Source: Bryobacterales bacterium (lineage in GTDB: Bacteria > Acidobacteriota > Terriglobia > Bryobacterales > Bryobacteraceae). From it: a stretch of 5,596 bases of DNA. The DNA is taken from the NCBI GenBank assembly GCA_025353235.1, contig JANXQZ010000469.1, positions 1-5,596 of the forward strand. The letters run 5' to 3'. Positions 1-5,596 of the stretch are shown piece by piece. Numbering within the stretch: the first letter of the stretch is position 1; each line of letters begins with the position of its first letter. Made by a program: the position numbers and the translations under genes. A model generated the notes under the pieces. That model was not told the DNA's origin, searched no databases, and worked only from the letters and a program-made list of their open reading frames with translations.

Positions 1-1
1 C

Positions 2-1030
2 GCTAAGAGTCCAGATGAGGAGAAGCCCACGCTGGACCTATGGGCGCGCGAACAGGATAAGACCCCGTGGCTTCGTTTTTCCACGGCCGGTGCGGCTGGA
101 TCCGACCCTGGCGAATTGACCGAGGCGGTGGGTGATGCCGATGCAATCAAGTCCACCGGACTCGGCATTAAGAACCTCAACAGGGTTGCCAAGATGTTGC
201 TCTCTGCCACGTCGAAAGAGGGCGAATCGTACGAGGATTTGGCTGAGCTATATGGTCGCATGCTAGGCCAGTGGACCTTGGAGCTGAATCACGTCGCGGC
301 CATTGTGGGCGGATTTCAATCGCAGCAAAAATCCGTGGGTCAGGAGGGTCTAATATTCACTCCAGTGGTGAAAACTCACCAAGCCGACGCGGTAAAATTC
401 CTGAACGAGAACGCTTTTGCCACGCCCGCGTGGGCCCTGGACAAAGAGATCCTGCGTCGTATCGAACCCATCGGGGCATTAAGCCGGGTCCGCAATGCGC
501 AGAATGGCGTACTAAACAATTTGCTAAGCAGTCAGCGGTTCGCGCGCTTGGTGGAGCAAGAAGCGATTGACGGGTCCTCCGCGTATGCGCCGCTTGATCT
601 TCTCGCTGATGTCCGCAAGGGTATCTGGAAGGAGTTGGATACGCCCAAGATTCAGATTGACGCTTATCGGCGCAACCTGCAGCGTGCGTATCTCGATCTT
701 GCGAACACGAAGCTGAACGGGGCTGCCCCGACCGCGCCTGTGGGCCTGCCGCCTGGCTTCGCACAGGGGTTCTTCGCTACCAGCGGGGACGAGCGTCCGC
801 TCTACCGTGCCGAGTTGAAGTCGCTAAACACTTCGATTGGATCTGCTTTGGTGAGGACGTCCGACCGCGAAACACGGGCGCATCTGGAAGGTGCTCGCGA
901 TCAGATCGCCCGCATTTTAGATCCCAAGTTCGCCGCACCAGCGGGCGCGGGGGCTGCCGCTTTTCGTGCGTTTGGAGAGCAGTTCGACGACGCCGTGACC
1001 TGCTGGCCTGACTACATCATCCGGCCCTAG
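2..1030 (+). CDS. Zinc-dependent metalloprotease of the DUF5117/DUF4953 type, C-terminal part (5' end outside the window)
   Basis: The reading frame is open from base 2 with no stop codon, so the gene starts left of the window; the TTG at 116 is internal. About 342 residues are visible, and the whole protein in this family is usually 800 residues or more. The fragment matches my memory of the region that follows the catalytic domain: a PWLRFSTAG stretch near the left edge, LGIKNLNRVAKMLL, then ELYGRMLGQWTLELNHVAAIVGG, then FLNENAFATP and ILRRIEP. The zinc-binding HExxH-type motif expected of these met-zincin-like peptidases would lie upstream and cannot be checked here. Family members are predicted to be secreted or periplasmic, and their substrates are largely unknown. 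The stop is 2 nt before a response-regulator gene, which suggests an operon. The family call is fairly secure; activity is unverified because the active site is missing. Confidence 0.85.
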   Translation, partial: AKSPDEEKPTLDLWAREQDKTPWLRFSTAGAAGSDPGELTEAVGDADAIKSTGLGIKNLNRVAKMLLSATSKEGESYEDLAELYGRMLGQWTLELNHVAAIVGGFQSQQKSVGQEGLIFTPVVKTHQADAVKFLNENAFATPAWALDKEILRRIEPIGALSRVRNAQNGVLNNLLSSQRFARLVEQEAIDGSSAYAPLDLLADVRKGIWKELDTPKIQIDAYRRNLQRAYLDLANTKLNGAAPTAPVGLPPGFAQGFFATSGDERPLYRAELKSLNTSIGSALVRTSDRETRAHLEGARDQIARILDPKFAAPAGAGAAAFRAFGEQFDDAVTCWPDYIIRP

Positions 1031-1032
1031 CT

Positions 1033-1707
1033 GTGCAATTGCTGGTGGCGGAAGATGAACGGCGCATGGCCGACCTCTTGAAGAAAGGACTCGAGGAGGA
1101 AGGCCATTCAGTCGTTCTTGCCACGGATGGAGCTGCCGCATTCTCGATGGCGCAGGTCCACCCATTCGACTTGATCGTGCTTGACGTGATGCTGCCGCGC
1201 ATGGACGGCTTCGCGGTAGTCAAGAAGCTCCGCGAAGAGCGAAACCAGACTCCCATCTTGATGCTGACAGCGCGTGATGCCATGCAGGACATGGTACGTG
1301 GGCTCGACCTTGGTGCAGATGATTACCTCACGAAGCCGTTCTCCTTCGAGGTGCTGCTCGCCCGAATCCGCTCAGTGTCGCGTCGCGGACCGGTTGCGAA
1401 ACCTGTTCTTCTCCGCGTGGGAGATCTGTCTCTCAATCCGGCAACGCATGAAGTCCGGCGCGGTGAACGGCGCGTGTTGCTCACCAGAACCGAGTACAAC
1501 CTGCTCGAATTGCTGATGCGTCGGCCCGGAGCCGTCGTGCAACGCGACACTCTCATGGAAGCAGTGTGGGGCTTCGATTCCGATGTGCAGAACAACACTT
1601 TGGATGCGTTCGTGCGCCTCCTGCGGAACAAGGTTGATTGCGAAGGCGAGGCGCGCTTGATCCACACGGTTCGTGGAGTGGGGTACTACCTAAACTCGAG
1701 CGCATGA
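1033..1707 (+). CDS. OmpR/PhoB-family response regulator (winged-helix DNA-binding)
   Basis: This is a cytoplasmic transcription factor activated by phosphotransfer from its partner kinase. The 224-residue length is typical. The receiver domain covers residues 1-115: acidic pocket E7/D8, phospho-acceptor D51 in VLDVMLPRMDG, conserved T79 in MLTA and K101 in LTKPF. The winged-helix effector domain covers roughly 125-222, with the TRTEYNLLELLMRRPG helix region, the LDAFVRLLRNKVD recognition-helix region and the terminal HTVRGVGYYL wing. The start is GTG: an in-frame TGA at 1009-1011 precedes it, GTG is the first start-type codon after that, and it gives the canonical MQLLVAEDE beginning. No clear Shine-Dalgarno is present, so translation may be coupled to the protease ending 2 nt upstream. 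The stop overlaps the kinase start. The sequence resembles the CusR/CopR metal-response branch, but no metal-resistance genes are nearby, so the target regulon is unknown. Confidence 0.95.
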   Translation: MQLLVAEDERRMADLLKKGLEEEGHSVVLATDGAAAFSMAQVHPFDLIVLDVMLPRMDGFAVVKKLREERNQTPILMLTARDAMQDMVRGLDLGADDYLTKPFSFEVLLARIRSVSRRGPVAKPVLLRVGDLSLNPATHEVRRGERRVLLTRTEYNLLELLMRRPGAVVQRDTLMEAVWGFDSDVQNNTLDAFVRLLRNKVDCEGEARLIHTVRGVGYYLNSSA

Positions 1708-3032
1708 TCTCGCTCCGCTTTCGATTAACCTTGTGGTACTCGCTGGTGCTCGCCATCGGGCTCGCATTGTTCGGCGGCGGTGTGTGGCTAGCGCTGCGCC
1801 AAGCCATGTACGCCACCATCGGCTCCACCGAAAAGCAGTACGTCGAAGGCTTGGTCAAGGTCTTAAAGACCGAGATCGCCGAAAGCATCCCACGCGCGCA
1901 GCTTCGCGAAGAGTTGGCGGAGTATGCGAACGCAATTCCAGACGGGTACTGGATTCAAGTCCGCGAAGCCTCCGGCGCACCCCTGCTCGCCGGGTCGCCA
2001 CCGCCGGGAGTCGTCCAGCATCCGAAGGCCTTCTCGGAAAGCGTAGTGATCGATCAAACTCGGTTCGACGTCTCCGCACTCGCTAGCTTAGACAACGTCA
2101 ATGCGGTTCTCAAGCGGTTGTTATGGATGATGCTGTTGGCTGTTCCCGTCACTCTCCTGCTGGCTGGCTTTGGCGGTTATCTGCTCAGCCGCCGCGCTTT
2201 GTCCCCGGTTGACGACGTAACCGCCGCCGCGCGTTCCATCACGCTTCAGAATCTATCCCAGAGGCTGTCGGTGCCGCGCACTGGCGACGAGTTGCAGCGG
2301 CTCTCCGAAGCGTGGAACGAAACTCTGGCTCGACTTGATGTGGCTGTGAAGCGGCTGACTCAGTTCACGGCCGACGCTTCTCATGAATTGCGCAGTCCCA
2401 TCGCCGTGATGCGGACCACGGCGGAAGTCGCATTGCGCAAGGAGAGGACGCCGAAGGAATACCGGGACGCGCTGCGGCAGGTTAGCGAAGAAGCCGAACG
2501 AACATCCCAACTGGTGGAAGACCTATTGACGCTGGCGCGCGCAGACGCGGGCTTGCACGCTTGGCCGGTGACTCAGGTTAATCTAACCGCGCTGGTCGAG
2601 GAAGAGGTTGAACACGCCGACGTCCTTGCCTCCGCACACGGGCTGTCTGTCAACTCGAATTTCCCGTCCGCACCAGTTCTCCTGGACGGCAACGAAGCTG
2701 GACTTCGACGACTGCTTTCGGTGCTGGTGGACAACGCTTTGCGCTATACGCCCCCAGGCGGTTCTGTAAATCTGGTAGCCAGGCAGGACAGCGACTCCGT
2801 GCGAATCGAAGTGCGGGATACGGGCGTCGGCATAGCTCCGGAAGTGATCCCGCACATCTTCGAGAGATTCTACAGAGCGGATGAATCGAGGAGCCGCGAC
2901 GCGGGTGGAAGCGGACTGGGCCTCTCCATTGCGAAGTGGATCGCAGATCGGCATGACGCAAAAATCACGGTAGAAAGCGCGCCCGGACGGGGATCCACAT
3001 TCATCGTTCTCTTCCCGAAACGACGCGCTTAA
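1704..3032 (+). CDS. Membrane sensor histidine kinase (CusS-like architecture), partner of the upstream regulator
   Basis: This 442-residue inner-membrane kinase should autophosphorylate and pass phosphate to D51 of the upstream regulator. Domains in order: TM1 at about 11-31; a periplasmic sensor region at about 32-137 with no motif I recognise; TM2 at about 139-162; a HAMP linker to about 213; a dimerisation/phosphoacceptor domain with the H-box ASHELRSP (H227); and an ATPase domain with N-box VLVDNALRYTPPGG (N344), G1 box DTGVGIA (372-378), F box FERFY (386-390) and G2 box GGSGLGLS (401-408). All catalytic motifs are intact. The ATG at 1704 is chosen because it overlaps the regulator stop (ATGA) and gives a normal short cytoplasmic leader; a longer frame from TTG 1638 would lie inside the regulator gene. 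The layout resembles heavy-metal sensors of the CusS/CopS type, but the ligand cannot be read from the sequence. The stop faces the convergent ATPase gene across 4 bp. Confidence 0.95.
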   Translation: MISLRFRLTLWYSLVLAIGLALFGGGVWLALRQAMYATIGSTEKQYVEGLVKVLKTEIAESIPRAQLREELAEYANAIPDGYWIQVREASGAPLLAGSPPPGVVQHPKAFSESVVIDQTRFDVSALASLDNVNAVLKRLLWMMLLAVPVTLLLAGFGGYLLSRRALSPVDDVTAAARSITLQNLSQRLSVPRTGDELQRLSEAWNETLARLDVAVKRLTQFTADASHELRSPIAVMRTTAEVALRKERTPKEYRDALRQVSEEAERTSQLVEDLLTLARADAGLHAWPVTQVNLTALVEEEVEHADVLASAHGLSVNSNFPSAPVLLDGNEAGLRRLLSVLVDNALRYTPPGGSVNLVARQDSDSVRIEVRDTGVGIAPEVIPHIFERFYRADESRSRDAGGSGLGLSIAKWIADRHDAKITVESAPGRGSTFIVLFPKRRA

Positions 3033-3036
3033 CGAA

Positions 3037-3762
3037 CTATCGAAGCAGCGGAGCCACTTCGTCCAAAGCCGCAAAGCACTCGCGCAGAAACGTCCTGGTA
3101 TAGCGACGTTCCGTATAGCTGAAGCTGCCGCCTTGATTGTCGGCGAAAGCGGAAAATGGCAGGCTGGCGCGGTCCACGGATTGATAGACGGCGGGATCCA
3201 AGCCCGAAAACGTAATCTCGCGAGCTCCCGCTTTGGTCAGTTCGTCGTGCACCTTGGACTGATCGTAGACATCGAAGCGGGTTGCCACGCCTTGATTCTT
3301 AATGATCACGTAATTCATCTCGCGGCCGAGCGCGCTGAAGCACTCCTTCAAATGTCCGACGCTATCCACAGCCCCGCCCAACACGTAAACGATGGTGATG
3401 CCAAGGCGTCCTGCACCAGCCTCCTCAAGCGCACCCCCCCGATAGAGCCAACTCTTCAAGTCGGCACCCGATCGCGCGCCTAGATCAACGAGTGCAAGAC
3501 GTTTGCCCGTTCCGTCCATTAAATAGTCCAGTACAGGCGCCACGCTGGCCGCGTCTGAAACGTCGATCGCAGACGTGTCCGCCGGGTGGAATCTCAGAAG
3601 TTGTCCCGTGTCGCCTTCCGCATCGAAGGCTCGAAACGCGAGTTCATTGGATTTCAGGTAGTCGGCAATCACCCTCGCAACGGTTGTCTTGCCCACGCCG
3701 CCCTTCTCGCCATGCGTGACGATGAGACGAGGCTTGTCGAAAATATTTTTCTGTTCAGTCAT
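3037..3762 (-). CDS. MinD/ParA-like P-loop ATPase (SIMIBI class), cellular role unknown
   Basis: The protein has 241 residues. A deviant Walker A motif lies at 18-27 (GEKGGVGKTT), with signature lysine K20 and P-loop lysine K25, which places it in the ParA/MinD/CobQ-like group of dimerising ATPases. FDAEGDTGQLLRF (46-58) fits the switch I region, LALVDLGAR (89-97, D93) the Walker B/switch II region, and VIIKNQG (152-158) the base-recognition strand. It lacks the long N-terminal DNA-binding extension of large plasmid ParA proteins. The organisation, including the AIDV stretch after switch I, recalls the TraL/MobD-type nucleotide-binding proteins of mobile plasmids, but that is a weak recollection. 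No ParB gene or centromere-like repeat is visible. It lies 12 bp downstream of a small HTH-protein gene. Its start sits in an AT-rich patch without a good Shine-Dalgarno. The fold is secure; the function (segregation, positioning, conjugation or regulation) is not. Confidence 0.85.
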   Translation of the reverse strand: MTEQKNIFDKPRLIVTHGEKGGVGKTTVARVIADYLKSNELAFRAFDAEGDTGQLLRFHPADTSAIDVSDAASVAPVLDYLMDGTGKRLALVDLGARSGADLKSWLYRGGALEEAGAGRLGITIVYVLGGAVDSVGHLKECFSALGREMNYVIIKNQGVATRFDVYDQSKVHDELTKAGAREITFSGLDPAVYQSVDRASLPFSAFADNQGGSFSYTERRYTRTFLRECFAALDEVAPLLR

Positions 3763-3774
3763 TGTGTTTGAATT

Positions 3775-4185
3775 TTAGAGGTCCTGTAATCGAGAAAATG
3801 GATGCGGCTTTACTGGCGCTTCCGTTCGCGGGGGCGGAGACGGATACGGTACCGGTTTAGGACGCGTCAAGATTTTTCGGCGAGCGCCAAGGCCGAGTAG
3901 TTCGTAGATTTGCAGCGCGGGCTGCACCCAATGCGGGATCCCATTCCTTCCAGCCAGCCACTCCCGCACCGTCTCGGGTTCAACACTAAAGATCGCCCCG
4001 AACTCCGCCGTCGATAGCCCGCATTTCTCAATTTGCGACTCCAGCGATTCGGGCGAAATGGAATCGGCGATCGGGACCGAAACCTTCTTTGGGCGACTCA
4101 TGCGTTCGTTGACGATACCGGCTTCCAAGGTATCGAGCATCTCCAGTATCGTCAATGAAACCGGCTCTCGTAAACAATCAATCAT
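3775..4185 (-). CDS. Small helix-turn-helix (XRE-like) protein with proline-rich C-terminal tail
   Basis: I do not recognise a named family for this 136-residue protein. Residues about 48-98 read as a five-helix XRE/Cro-type DNA-binding domain: GLSTAEFGAIFSV fits the first helix-turn-helix pair, EPETVREWLAGRNGI the recognition helix and turn, and IPHWVQPALQIYELLG the closing helices. A basic, proline-rich and probably disordered tail follows (about 102-130, with RPKPVPYPSPPPR). The first 28 residues form a leucine-rich, probably helical leader; a second in-frame ATG at codon 29 (4099-4101) could be the real start, giving about 108 residues. Neither ATG has a convincing Shine-Dalgarno. The gene lies 32 bp after the ManD-like gene and 12 bp before the ParA-like ATPase, so the HTH protein may be the ATPase's DNA-binding partner or its regulator. 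That link is inferred from position only. The start is uncertain, but the gene is probably real given the recognisable domain. Confidence 0.75.
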   Translation of the reverse strand: MIDCLREPVSLTILEMLDTLEAGIVNERMSRPKKVSVPIADSISPESLESQIEKCGLSTAEFGAIFSVEPETVREWLAGRNGIPHWVQPALQIYELLGLGARRKILTRPKPVPYPSPPPRTEAPVKPHPFSRLQDL

Positions 4186-4196
4186 AGCGCATCAGC

Positions 4197-4221
4197 GTAG
4201 CGCGACTGCTTGTTGCGCTAC
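4197..4221. repeat. Inverted repeat at the stop codon of the ManD-like gene
   Basis: GTAGCGC and its exact complement GCGCTAC are separated by 11 nt, so a 7-bp stem is possible. The stem includes the TAG stop codon (4218-4220) of the ManD-like gene. There is no T-run on either side, so it is not a standard intrinsic terminator. An 8-nt direct repeat, ACTGCTTG, overlaps it (4205-4212 and 4220-4227). It could be an mRNA 3'-end stabiliser or attenuator between this gene and the HTH gene, a protein-binding palindrome, or chance. Confidence 0.5.
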
Positions 4222-5570
4222 TGCTTGATAATGGCGCCGTCCCGTTTCCTTACTTCGCCCCAGCCTCCATTCAGATCCTTGCGCTCGTCGCGCTCGTTCG
4301 ATCCAAACGGATACTTTGCCGCAGCTTGCTCGTTGACCTCGATGCCCCATCCGGGCGCATCGTTCGGATGCCAATAGCCGTCCTTTACCACCGGGCAACC
4401 TTGAAAAACTTCCTGCACATGCGGTGGGAAGGGCGAATGCTCTTGGACTCCGAAGTTGGGGATAGTCACATCCAGCGTAACGTTGCAGGCTGCGCCTATG
4501 GGCGAGAGATCGCCAGGCCCGTGCCACGCGCTGCGCACATTGAATGCTTCGGCCAGCGCAGAAACCTTTCGAGCAGGCGTGAGACCACCGATCATGGACG
4601 GATGAATGCGGATGAAATCGATCAGGCGCTGCGAGATGAGCGGCACCCATTCGTGCGGATTATTGAAGAGCTCTCCCATTGCGATTTGCGTGGCGCTCTG
4701 TTGACGAATCATCTTGAAGTAGTCGATATCTTCGGGCGACAGCGCATCCTCCAGGAAGAACAATCGAAATTGCTCGACATCCTTGGCGAAGCGCACCGCC
4801 TGGATCGGATGCACGCGCTCGTGCACGTCATGCAGAAGTTCGATGTCCTCAGGCAGGCTCTTGCGGCAGGCCTCGAACAGCTTCAGCGCGCTTCGCATGT
4901 AAGGCGTGGATTCGAAGACAGCGCCGGAATGCAGACCAGCCACCTTTGCAGTTGCCTGCCCGCTGCGTCCCGCGCCGTAGCCTTCGTAACCTGGGGTCGC
5001 CACCTGGACGCGCACATAGCGGAAGCCCCGGTCAATAATCGCGCGAGCGCTATCAAGAGTTTGGCTGATCTCGCCGCCCGACGCATGCGTGTAGCAGTCG
5101 GCAGCTTCGCGCACCTTGCCGCCGAGCAGTTGATAAACGGGCATGTTGGCTTGGCGGCCTTTGATATCCCACAGCGCCATGTCAACGCCGCTGATTGCAT
5201 TGTTGAGGACCGGGCCATTGCGCCAATAGGAACTGTTGTAGCAAGCTTGCCAAGTATCGTCGATTCGATCGGTCGGCTTGCCTAGCAGGAATGGCTTCAA
5301 GTATTTCTCCACGGCGGGAACTACCAGGTCGGCGCGCTGGGTGAACGTCGCGCAGCCATACCCGTACAGGCCGTCCTGGTCGGTGATGATCTTCACCACC
5401 ACCAAGCGCAGGCCAGCGGGAGCGGTGGCGATCACCTGAATGTCTTTGATCTTGGGCGACGGGAGGCCGCGCGTTGCTTTGGCGATCGCGGGTTGAGCTG
5501 CCAGTTCGCGCTTGGTCACCAGACCGGCAAATACGGAGGCGGCTGATTTCAGCAGGTTGCGGCGATTCAT
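4218..5570 (-). CDS. Tat-exported enolase-superfamily protein, mannonate dehydratase/RspA-like (sugar-acid dehydratase)
   Basis: The 450-residue protein begins with a twin-arginine signal (NRRNLLK at 2-8, a hydrophobic stretch to about 18, likely cleavage near AAQPA), so export to the periplasm is predicted. The rest is a mandelate-racemase-type two-domain enolase fold in the ManD subgroup: YWRNGPV and ALWDIKGR (115-139) of the capping/early barrel region, then the metal and catalytic residues D248 and H250 in HDVHER, E274 in LEDA, E300 in MGE, H350 in WHGPGD and E377 in GVQE. R187 and Y198 fit the ManD Arg/Tyr pair on the mobile loop, with one residue less between them. Characterised relatives dehydrate D-mannonate, and some D-gluconate, to 2-keto-3-deoxygluconate using Mg2+. 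The residue after the H350-G pair is proline (P352), which I recall as typical of low-activity or gluconate-specific members. The exact substrate is therefore open. An AAGGAG site lies upstream. Confidence 0.9.
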   Translation of the reverse strand: MNRRNLLKSAASVFAGLVTKRELAAQPAIAKATRGLPSPKIKDIQVIATAPAGLRLVVVKIITDQDGLYGYGCATFTQRADLVVPAVEKYLKPFLLGKPTDRIDDTWQACYNSSYWRNGPVLNNAISGVDMALWDIKGRQANMPVYQLLGGKVREAADCYTHASGGEISQTLDSARAIIDRGFRYVRVQVATPGYEGYGAGRSGQATAKVAGLHSGAVFESTPYMRSALKLFEACRKSLPEDIELLHDVHERVHPIQAVRFAKDVEQFRLFFLEDALSPEDIDYFKMIRQQSATQIAMGELFNNPHEWVPLISQRLIDFIRIHPSMIGGLTPARKVSALAEAFNVRSAWHGPGDLSPIGAACNVTLDVTIPNFGVQEHSPFPPHVQEVFQGCPVVKDGYWHPNDAPGWGIEVNEQAAAKYPFGSNERDERKDLNGGWGEVRKRDGAIIKQ

Positions 5571-5586
5571 GGTCGGTGCTCTTTCT

Positions 5587-5592
5587 CTCCTT
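5587..5592 (-). promoter_or_regulatory. Putative Shine-Dalgarno site of the ManD-like gene
   Basis: On the minus strand this reads AAGGAG, 16 nt before the ATG at 5568-5570. The match to the 16S anti-SD is strong, but the spacing is longer than the usual 5-10 nt. It supports this ATG, which also gives the complete twin-arginine signal. It is the only good Shine-Dalgarno sequence found ahead of any gene in the window. Confidence 0.6.
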
Positions 5593-5596
5593 GTTG

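Noticed and set aside
116..118. TTG as the start of the protease gene
   Set aside because: The frame continues upstream to the window edge with family-like sequence such as PWLRFSTAG, so this codon is an internal leucine.
357..764. 135-residue minus-strand frame opposite the protease
   Set aside because: It is antisense to conserved protease sequence, and its arginine- and serine-rich composition is typical of a shadow frame.
1674..1683. GTGGAGTGGG as a Shine-Dalgarno site for the kinase
   Set aside because: It is more than 20 nt from the ATG and encodes conserved regulator residues (RGVG), so coupling through the ATGA overlap is the simpler explanation.
1638..1703. Longer kinase starting at a TTG inside the regulator gene
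   Set aside because: The extra 22 residues are an out-of-frame reading of the regulator C-terminus; the ATG at 1704 overlaps the stop in the usual ATGA manner and gives a normal N-terminus.
1033..3032. Naming the pair cusR/cusS
   Set aside because: The domain layout matches, but the sensor region has no metal-binding signature I can see and no metal-efflux genes are in the window.
2583..3074. 163-residue minus-strand frame opposite the kinase
   Set aside because: It overlaps the kinase ATPase domain, whose N, G1, F and G2 boxes are all intact, and it has no recognisable domain.
3133..3483. 116-residue plus-strand frame opposite the ATPase
   Set aside because: It is a shadow of the ATPase coding strand, with no start signal and no recognisable domain.
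4326..5285. 319-residue open frame on the plus strand opposite the ManD-like gene
   Set aside because: It lies entirely antisense to a gene with many conserved catalytic motifs; its protein shows no domain I recognise, and its length is explained by GC-rich codon bias.

Overview
The window looks like a chromosomal segment of a moderately GC-rich, gene-dense Gram-negative bacterium. Acidobacteriota (Bryobacterales/Solibacter-like) is my best guess. It rests on the combination of a DUF5117/DUF4953-type zinc metalloprotease, a CusS-like histidine kinase and a Tat-exported mannonate-dehydratase-like protein. This is an inference from family distribution, not something the sequence proves.

Layout. 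The plus-strand block (2-3032) holds three genes packed head to tail: the C-terminal part of a large metalloprotease that enters from the left edge, an OmpR-type response regulator starting 2 nt after the protease stop codon, and a membrane histidine kinase whose ATG overlaps the regulator's stop codon (ATGA). The minus-strand block (5570-3037) holds three genes read from right to left: a twin-arginine-signal enolase-superfamily protein of the RspA/ManD group, a small helix-turn-helix protein with a proline-rich tail, and a MinD/ParA-like P-loop ATPase. The two blocks converge, with only 4 bp between the kinase and ATPase stop codons.

How the genes may work together. The regulator and kinase form a clear two-component system, and the tight packing suggests co-expression with the protease. 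The kinase's periplasmic sensor domain has no recognisable ligand signature, and no metal-efflux genes lie in the window. The HTH and ATPase genes are 12 bp apart and probably form a functional pair; no ParB-like or replication gene is visible beside them. The exported ManD-like protein suggests sugar-acid chemistry in the periplasm, but its link to the downstream pair may be no more than shared transcription.

No tRNA, rRNA, CRISPR array, insertion sequence or convincing intrinsic terminator was seen. Every stretch between genes is under about 35 bp, so there are no long non-coding regions. The least-explained part is the HTH plus ParA-like pair; I see no complete, obviously new system.
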